5,856 nt of DNA from an uncultured Pseudomonadota bacterium (GTDB lineage: Bacteria; Pseudomonadota; Gammaproteobacteria; Burkholderiales; Burkholderiaceae). Under the pieces are notes generated by a model. The model made no database searches and was not told the DNA's origin. It worked only from the letters and a program-made list of their open reading frames with translations. Of this stretch, positions 1-5,856 are shown piece after piece. Numbering within the stretch: position 1 is the stretch's first letter; every line of letters begins with the position of its first letter. The translations under genes were made by a program, and so were the position numbers. The stretch is taken from contig CAMLIZ010000215.1 of NCBI GenBank assembly GCA_946480245.1, positions 1 to 5,856 of the forward strand, written 5' to 3'.

Positions 1-209
1 AACCACGGGCGCAGGAAGGTGCCGCCGCCGAAGGGGTCCAGCCCGGTCCAGCAGAAGCTGTGCCAGTAGCACACCGCAAAGCGCAGGTGGTCCTCCATGC
101 GCTTGCCCAGCACGACGCGGTTCTTGTCGTAGTGGCGAAACGCCAGCGGCTCGTCGCTTTGCGGGCCGCGGTATGCGATGGCAGGGATGTCGTGGAAGTA
201 GCTGGTCAT
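1..209 (-). CDS. xylA: Xylose isomerase, N-terminal part (cut by left window edge)
   Basis: Xylose isomerase interconverts D-xylose and D-xylulose in the cytosol, the first step of the isomerase route of xylose catabolism. Only the first 69 codons lie in the window. The translated start ([15 protein letters not shown]) and the stretch [20 protein letters not shown] at about residues 21-40 match the N-terminus of E. coli XylA closely, as does [14 protein letters not shown] at about 41-54. The catalytic histidine and the metal ligands lie further on and cannot be checked. The gene follows xylB after a 31-nt gap on the same strand, so it is probably the third gene of the regulator-xylB-xylA operon. 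That order is the reverse of the E. coli xylA-xylB arrangement. No good Shine-Dalgarno sequence is seen before the ATG at 209, but the homology begins right at this codon. The family assignment is secure; whether the gene is intact is unknown. Confidence 0.95.
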   Translation of the reverse strand, partial: MTSYFHDIPAIAYRGPQSDEPLAFRHYDKNRVVLGKRMEDHLRFAVCYWHSFCWTGLDPFGGGTFLRPW

Positions 210-240
210 GATTCGGGGGTGTTGAGTGCGCGGGTCTCGC

Positions 241-1718
<1,478 letters not shown>

Positions 1719-1719
<1 letters not shown>

Positions 1720-2975
1720 CAGGCCTCCACGTGCGCCACCGCGCGTTGTGCAGCCGCCGCGGCGCTGGCCATCAGCGGGCGGGTGAGGAGGTAGCGCGCC
1801 AGTGCCGCCGCGCCCACCGCCACCGCGTCGGCACCGAAGCGCGAGGTTTGCACGGTGGGCGGCGCCAGGTTCGCGGCGCTCGCGTACTCGTTCAGCGTCT
1901 TCAGGGCCGGCTGCAGGAACACCTCGCCCAGGTCGACCACCGAGCCGCCCAGCACGATGCAGCCGGGGTCATAGGCCGACGCCAGGTTCTGCAGCAGCAC
2001 GCCCAAGTAGCTGCCGGCCTTGCGCACTGCACGCACGGTGTCGGCATGCTGGTCCACCAGCCGCTGCCGAACCTCGGCCAGGGGCGACGGCGAAGGCACC
2101 GGCTCGGCCGGCGTGGGCAGCATCGCGCCCAGCCCGATCAGCGCCTCGGCGCAACCGCGCCGGCCGCAGGAGCATTGGGGGCCGTTGATCTGCAGCACCA
2201 TGTGGCCCACCTCGCCGGCAAAGCCGCGGCTGCCGGTGAAGAGGCGGTCGCCGACGATCACGCCCGCGCCCACGCCCTGGTTCAAGCTCACGTACAGCAG
2301 CGGGTCGGCGCCCGGGCGCGGGTTGAACTCCAGTTCGCCCAGCGCAGCCACGTCGGCTTCGTTCTGCACGAACAGAGGCACCCCGGCGAGCGGCGTGCCG
2401 GCCAGTTTCTCGGTGAGGAAGCCGCCGACCGGCACGTCCTCCCAGCCGAGGTTGGGGGCGAAGTGCAGGAAGCCGCGCGTCTCGTCCACACCGCCCGGCA
2501 GGCCGACGCCGATGCCGATGATGCGGTGCTTCTCGTCGTCCAGCTGGCGGCGCACCTTGAGCAGCGCGGTGGCCACGCTGCCGATGCAGGCCTTGGCGCT
2601 CTTGGCCGAGCCGTAGCCCACGATCGTGCGCGCCAGTACCTCGCCCGTCAGCGACGCGGCCACGACGCGCACGCCCTCGATGCCCACGTCGGCACCCAGC
2701 AGCAGCAGGCGCGCCGGGTCGATGAACAGCGGCGTGGGGCGGCGGCCCAGCTCGCCGGTGGCCACCACCTCGCTCTCGGCCAGCCAGCCTTCGTCGATCA
2801 GCTCGCGCACCAGCAGGCTCACGGTGGACTTGGTGATGCCGACCGCCGTGGCCAGGTCGGCGCGCGACAGGCCCGGGTTCACGCAGAGATGACGCACCAG
2901 CGCCATGCGGTTGATGTCCTTCAGCAGCTGCTGGTTACCGGCGCTCTCGACTGGCAAGACCTGTCTCCTGTTCAT
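1719..2975 (-). CDS. xylR: ROK-family transcriptional repressor, probable xylose regulator (XylR type)
   Basis: This 418-residue protein has the repressor architecture of the ROK family (NagC/Mlc/Bacillus XylR). An N-terminal winged helix-turn-helix spans about residues 24-66, with LSRADLATAVGITKSTVSLL (36-55) as the recognition region. A ROK sugar-kinase-like domain follows from about residue 90. Its zinc motif is intact: GEVGH (254-258) and CSCGRRGC (268-275), giving the usual His and three Cys ligands. The sugar-site motif reads QNEAD (204-208), with Glu206 where ROK kinases have a catalytic Asp, and the ATP loop is only DVG (96-98). I therefore infer ligand sensing without kinase activity. 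It heads the operon with xylB and xylA and faces the halogenase-GH31 pair, so it probably represses both directions and itself until xylose is present. Bacillus-type XylR uses xylose as inducer; the ligand here is inferred. An in-frame TTG at 2957 with a better ribosome binding site would give 412 residues. The symbol rests on context. Confidence 0.88.
1724..1728 (-). promoter_or_regulatory. Ribosome binding site of xylB, inside the end of the repressor gene
   Basis: On the minus strand GGAGG lies four bases before the xylB ATG and within the last codons of the ROK repressor gene. Together with the TGATG stop/start overlap it supports the ATG at 1719 as the xylB start and suggests that translation of xylB is coupled to that of the repressor. 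Confidence 0.75.
2965..2969 (-). promoter_or_regulatory. Shine-Dalgarno-like AGGAG inside the annotated repressor start
   Basis: On the minus strand AGGAG lies seven bases upstream of an in-frame TTG (codon 7 of the repressor as annotated, position 2957). The ATG at 2975 has only GGGATCCCTCT before it, which is a poor ribosome binding site. Translation may therefore start at the TTG. The choice alters only six residues and leaves the winged helix-turn-helix intact. Confidence 0.4.
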
Positions 2976-3000
2976 AGAGGGATCCCAAGATGGCGGCCAG

Positions 3001-3023
3001 ATTAGTTCGGGCGACGAACGAAA
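3001..3023. promoter_or_regulatory. Candidate operator for the ROK repressor (inverted repeat)
   Basis: ATTAGTTCG (3001-3009) and CGAACGAAA (3015-3023) form 9-bp arms with two mismatches around a 5-bp spacer. The inner five pairs, GTTCG/CGAAC, are perfect. ROK repressors commonly bind inverted repeats with TTCG/CGAA-like or TTTG/CAAA-like half-sites and AT-rich ends. The outer TTAGTT also recalls the Bacillus xyl operator as I remember it. The centre is 37 bp from the repressor start and 114 bp from the halogenase start, a suitable place to block either promoter. Binding by the adjacent repressor is inferred from position and symmetry. Confidence 0.55.
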
Positions 3024-3029
3024 TAAAGC

Positions 3030-3041
3030 GGTGTAAACACC
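3030..3041. promoter_or_regulatory. Second inverted repeat, GGTGT-AA-ACACC
   Basis: Two perfect 5-bp arms flank a 2-bp AA spacer. The centre lies 23-24 bp from the centre of the first inverted repeat, a little over two helical turns. It does not share that repeat's half-site, so it may serve a different regulator, or it may be chance. No regulator for it can be named from this window. Confidence 0.35.
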
Positions 3042-3077
3042 TAGCCCGGATTTCCCGCGCCAGCGCCAGACTCGCGC

Positions 3078-3101
3078 CGTTGCCGCAGCGGTGCGGTGAC
3101 G
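3078..3101 (+). other. Predicted RNA hairpin in the halogenase leader
   Basis: In plus-strand RNA, CGUUGCCGCA (3078-3087) pairs with UGCGGUGACG (3092-3101) over 10 consecutive base pairs, closing a GCGG tetraloop. Eight pairs are Watson-Crick and two adjacent ones are G-U wobbles. The antisense transcript would have mismatches at those two positions, so the structure favours the plus-strand transcript. It ends 24 nt before the ATG at 3126 and has no following T-run, so it does not look like an intrinsic terminator. It would bury the alternative GTG start at 3096. Confidence 0.45.
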
Positions 3102-3125
3102 CAAGCCTCGAACGAAGCCGCCCAC

Positions 3126-4676
3126 ATGAACGACAAGGCCATCCGCAAGATCGTGATCGTCGGCGGCGGCACCGCCGGCTGGATGAGCGCGGCCCCGCTG
3201 GCGCAAATGCTGCGCAGCCCCGGCCAGCCGCCCTGCGAGATCGTGGTGGTGGAGTCGCCCGAGATCGGCACCATCGGCGTGGGCGAAGCCACGCTGCCGC
3301 CGATCCGCTACTACAACCACAAGCTCGGGCTGGACGGCGTCGATTTCGTCAAGAAGACGCAGGCCTCCTTCAAGCTCGGCATCGAGTTCCGCAACTGGGG
3401 CCGGCAGGGCCATCGCTTCTTCCACGGCTTCGGCGATTTCGGGCCGGCCATCCACAACCGCGACTCTTTCTGGTACTGGCTGCACCTGAGCCGCACGGGC
3501 GGCATGGCGCCTTACGAGGACTGGTCCACCGCCACCGTGATGGCGCGGCAGAACAAGTTCGTCCCGCCCGCCGGCGAGGTGCCATCGGCCGCCAACGCTT
3601 ACTCCTTCGCGTTCCATTTCGACGCCGGGCTGTACGCGGCCTACTTGCGCGACTACGCGATGCAGCGCGGCGCGCAACGCATCGAGGGCACGATCGTCGA
3701 CGTCGAACTGCGGCCCGACGATGGCTTCGTGGCGGCCCTGAAGCTGCGCGACGGCCGCCGGGTCGACGGCGACCTGTTCATCGACTGCTCGGGCTTCCGC
3801 GGCCTGCTGATCGAAGGCGCGATGAAGTCGGCCTTCGAGGACTGGAGCGCCTGGCTGCCCTGCAACAGCGCGCTCGCCGTGCCCTGCGCCAAGGCGGACA
3901 AGATGACGCCCTACACCGTCTCCACCGCGCATGCGGCAGGTTGGCAGTGGCGCATCCCGCTGCAGCACCGCACCGGCAACGGCCACGTGTACTGCAACCA
4001 GTTCACCACCGACACCGAAGCGGCCCAGGTGCTGCTCGACAACCTCGACGGCAAGGCGCTTGATGCGCCGCGGCAGCTGCGCTTTCGCACCGGCCGGCGC
4101 CGCGCGTCGTGGGTGAGGAACGTGGTGGCGATCGGGCTGTCGTCGGGCTTCCTGGAGCCGCTGGAATCCACCAGCATCCAGCTCATCATGGACGGCGTGG
4201 GCCGGCTGATCGAGCTGTTCCCCGAGCGCGACTTCCAGCCCGGCCTGGCGGCGGAGTTCAACCGCAAGATGGCCCGGCAGTACGAGTCGATCCGCGACTT
4301 CATCATCCTGCACTACAAGCTCACCGAGCGCACCGACTCGGAGTTCTGGCGCTACTGCGCGGCCATGCCCATCCCCGACACGCTGCAGCACCAGATCGAG
4401 CTGTTCCGCAGCAGCGGCCGCGTGGTCATCCTCGACCCCGACGGCTTCGCCGAGCCCTCGTGGATCTCGATCATGGCCGGCCTCGGCGTGGTGCCGCAGG
4501 CCGACGACCCGTTGGTGCAGCGGGTGGACGCGCAAGCCCTGCGCACCCACTTCGCGCGCCTGCGCAGCGCCATCGCCCAGACCGTGACCGGCATGCCCGA
4601 CCACGGTGACTACATCGCCCGCCACGCGCAGGCACCTCAACTCAACCCCCAACCACTCGCGACGACATCTCCATGA
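3126..4676 (+). CDS. Flavin-dependent tryptophan-halogenase-family protein
   Basis: This 516-residue protein belongs to the PrnA/RebH flavin-dependent halogenase family. These enzymes use reduced FAD, O2 and halide to make hypohalous acid, which reaches the substrate through a catalytic lysine. The FAD-binding loop VGGGTAGW is at residues 12-19 and GVGEATLPPI at 51-60. SFKLGIEFRNW (81-91) places Lys83 at the catalytic lysine position. CSGFRG (221-226) is the second flavin motif. WQWRIP (273-278) is the halogenase WxWxIP signature. EPLESTS (344-350) carries Glu347 at the position of PrnA Glu346. The usual ESTG is ESTS here, a variant I believe is common in the carbohydrate-locus branch. Length fits the family (about 510-540). 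There is no signal peptide, so it is cytosolic and needs a separate flavin reductase, none of which is visible. The ATG at 3126 is preferred over the GTG at 3096, which lies in a hairpin; neither has a good ribosome binding site. Its end overlaps the alpha-xylosidase start by 4 nt. The natural substrate is unknown; free tryptophan should not be assumed. Confidence 0.88.
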   Translation: MNDKAIRKIVIVGGGTAGWMSAAPLAQMLRSPGQPPCEIVVVESPEIGTIGVGEATLPPIRYYNHKLGLDGVDFVKKTQASFKLGIEFRNWGRQGHRFFHGFGDFGPAIHNRDSFWYWLHLSRTGGMAPYEDWSTATVMARQNKFVPPAGEVPSAANAYSFAFHFDAGLYAAYLRDYAMQRGAQRIEGTIVDVELRPDDGFVAALKLRDGRRVDGDLFIDCSGFRGLLIEGAMKSAFEDWSAWLPCNSALAVPCAKADKMTPYTVSTAHAAGWQWRIPLQHRTGNGHVYCNQFTTDTEAAQVLLDNLDGKALDAPRQLRFRTGRRRASWVRNVVAIGLSSGFLEPLESTSIQLIMDGVGRLIELFPERDFQPGLAAEFNRKMARQYESIRDFIILHYKLTERTDSEFWRYCAAMPIPDTLQHQIELFRSSGRVVILDPDGFAEPSWISIMAGLGVVPQADDPLVQRVDAQALRTHFARLRSAIAQTVTGMPDHGDYIARHAQAPQLNPQPLATTSP

Positions 4677-5856
4677 AGTTCACTGACGGGCAATGGCTGC
4701 TGCAACCCGGCGTCTCGGCCCACTATGCGGCCGAGGCCTACGCGGTCGAAGCCCACGACGACAAGCTGGTGGTGCTGGCCACCACGCGACCGATCAAGCA
4801 CCGCGGCGACACGCTGGCCGGCCCCACGCTCACGGTCACGCTCAGCTCTCCGATGGAGGGCGTGGTGCGCGTGAGCGTGGAGCACTTCAGCGCCTCGCAG
4901 CCGGCACGGCTGCACGTGCCGATGCCGGGCGCGGGCAAGCCGGCCGTGCGCATCACCGAGACCGAGACACATGCCACGCTCAGCTCCGGCGACCTCTCGG
5001 TGGAACTGAAGAAGGGCGAAGGCTGGAGCCTCACCTTCCGCCAAGGCGGCAAGGTGCTCACGCGCAGCGACTGGCGCAGCCTCGGCTACATCCAATGGAC
5101 TGGCGCGCACGGGGACAAGAGCACCCACGTGCACGAGCAGCTCACGCTCGCGGTGGGCGAGTACGTGTACGGCCTGGGCGAGCGCTTCACGCCGTTCGTG
5201 AAGAACGGCCAGGTGGTGGAGAACACCAACAAGGACGGCGGCACCGCCTGCGAGCAGGCCTACAAGGCCGTGCCGTTCTACCTCACCAACCGCGGCTACG
5301 GCGTGCTGGTGAACGAGGCCGGGCCGGTGTCGTTCGAGGTGGCCTCGGAGAAGACCGCGCGCGTGCAGTTCAGCCGCGAAGGCGAGAGCCTCGACTACTG
5401 CGTGATCGCCGGCCCCACCCCGAAGCACGTGGTGCAGCGCCTCACCGCCCTCACCGGCCGCGCGCCGCTGCCGCCGGCCTGGAGCTTCGGCCTGTGGATG
5501 ACCACCTCGTTCACCACCCAGTACGACGAGGCCACCGCCACGCACTTCATCGACGAGATGAAGCGGCGCGAGCTGCCGCTGGCGGTGTTCCACTTCGACT
5601 GCTTCTGGATGCGCGAATTCCAGTGGTGCGACTTCCAGTGGGATGCGCGCGGCTTCCCCGACCCGCAGGGCATGCTGGCCCGCCTGCACGCCAAGGGCCT
5701 GAAGATCAGCCTCTGGATCAACCCTTACATCGCACAGAGGTCGGCGCTGTTCAGGGAGGGCGTGGACAAGGGCTACTTCCTCAAGCGCCCCAACGGCCTG
5801 ACGTGGCAGACCGACCTGTGGCAGCCCGGCATGGCGATCGTGGACTTCACCAACCC
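4673..5856 (+). CDS. yicI: GH31 alpha-xylosidase, N-terminal half (cut by right window edge)
   Basis: This is a retaining glycoside hydrolase of family 31, closely similar to E. coli YicI (772 residues), which removes alpha-xylosyl residues from isoprimeverose and xyloglucan oligosaccharides. The start MKFTDGQWLLQPG matches the YicI N-terminus, and 394 codons are present. The N-terminal beta-sandwich covers roughly residues 1-250, with VYGLGERFTPFVKNGQ at 165-180 and PFYLTNRGYGVLVN at 201-214. The catalytic barrel then begins: PPAWSFGLWMTTSFTT is at 267-282 and HFDCFWM at 307-313. Phe280, Cys310 and Phe311 line up with the YicI -1 subsite residues Phe277, Cys307 and Phe308, which favours xylosidase over glucosidase. 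LKISLWINPYIAQ (343-355) and WQPGMAIVDFTN (383-394) also match. The catalytic nucleophile should lie about 25 residues beyond the edge and cannot be checked. There is no signal peptide, so it is cytosolic. The ATG overlaps the halogenase stop (ATGA) and has no clear ribosome binding site, which points to translational coupling. Confidence 0.93.
   Translation, partial: MKFTDGQWLLQPGVSAHYAAEAYAVEAHDDKLVVLATTRPIKHRGDTLAGPTLTVTLSSPMEGVVRVSVEHFSASQPARLHVPMPGAGKPAVRITETETHATLSSGDLSVELKKGEGWSLTFRQGGKVLTRSDWRSLGYIQWTGAHGDKSTHVHEQLTLAVGEYVYGLGERFTPFVKNGQVVENTNKDGGTACEQAYKAVPFYLTNRGYGVLVNEAGPVSFEVASEKTARVQFSREGESLDYCVIAGPTPKHVVQRLTALTGRAPLPPAWSFGLWMTTSFTTQYDEATATHFIDEMKRRELPLAVFHFDCFWMREFQWCDFQWDARGFPDPQGMLARLHAKGLKISLWINPYIAQRSALFREGVDKGYFLKRPNGLTWQTDLWQPGMAIVDFTN

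Larger units (their letters stand above)
2976..3125. promoter_or_regulatory. Divergent promoter/operator region between repressor and halogenase genes
   Basis: This 150-bp gap separates two divergent transcription units and must hold both promoters unless one is further upstream. It contains the most AT-rich short stretch nearby (about 3017-3043), two inverted repeats (3001-3023 and 3030-3041) and a potential RNA hairpin (3078-3101). I could not assign convincing -35/-10 pairs on either strand: TTTACA on the minus strand (3033-3038) resembles a -35 box but has no good partner at 16-18 bp. The leftward leader would be short and the rightward leader up to about 100 nt. Confidence 0.65.

Noticed and set aside
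210..240. Terminator or separate promoter in the xylB-xylA gap
   Set aside because: The 31-nt gap has no stem-loop with a T-run and no promoter-like boxes that I can see, so read-through is more likely.
1731..3005. Open frame (about 420 codons) on the plus strand across the repressor gene
   Set aside because: It is antisense to the ROK repressor, has low-complexity composition and no motif; it is a GC-driven shadow.
3078..3101. Intrinsic terminator for the hairpin in the intergenic region
   Set aside because: No T-run follows the stem on the plus strand, the opposite strand would have two mismatches, and it precedes a gene instead of ending one.
3096..3125. GTG start at 3096 for the halogenase, adding ten residues
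   Set aside because: The added residues (MTQASNEAAH) show no family similarity, there is no ribosome binding site, and the GTG lies in the predicted hairpin stem. The ATG at 3126 is preferred, though not proven.
2976..4652. Continuous minus-strand frame that would extend the repressor by about 560 residues across the halogenase
   Set aside because: The extension is antisense to a well-supported halogenase, has Arg/Val/Gly/Asp-rich composition without domains, and the repressor homology begins just inside the ATG at 2975. The open frame reflects the scarcity of stop codons.
4637..5689. Open frame (about 350 codons) on the minus strand across the alpha-xylosidase
   Set aside because: It is antisense to the YicI-like gene, rich in His, Ala, Val and Arg, with no recognisable domain.

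Overview
The window is high-GC, densely coded DNA, probably from a proteobacterium. A Burkholderiales relative (Roseateles/Mitsuaria-like) is my best guess, inferred from codon use and from the pairing of a ROK repressor with xylAB, not proven. It is a pentose and xyloglucan-fragment utilisation locus built around one divergent promoter region at about 2976-3125.

Leftward (minus strand): a ROK-family transcriptional repressor of the XylR type (1719-2975) is followed by xylulokinase xylB (241-1719). The two overlap by one base (TGATG). After 31 nt comes xylose isomerase xylA, whose first 69 codons are present before the window edge. The order regulator-xylB-xylA reads as one transcription unit, so the repressor probably controls itself as well as the catabolic genes.

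Rightward (plus strand): a flavin-dependent tryptophan-halogenase-family protein (3126-4676) overlaps by 4 nt (ATGA) the start of a cytosolic GH31 alpha-xylosidase of the E. coli YicI type (4673 to the right edge, 394 codons seen). The two are probably translationally coupled.

Logic of the cluster: the GH31 enzyme would release xylose from imported alpha-xylosyl oligosaccharides such as isoprimeverose. XylA would convert xylose to xylulose, and XylB would phosphorylate it to xylulose-5-phosphate for the pentose phosphate pathway. The ROK protein would sense xylose or a related sugar. The halogenase-family flavoprotein has no obvious step in this pathway and is the most intriguing part of the window.

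The 150-bp intergenic region holds three structures that the genes do not explain: an imperfect 9-bp-arm inverted repeat at 3001-3023 that looks like a ROK operator, a GGTGT-AA-ACACC inverted repeat at 3030-3041, and a 10-bp RNA hairpin at 3078-3101 just upstream of the halogenase start. No RNA genes, CRISPR arrays, insertion sequences or other mobile elements are visible.
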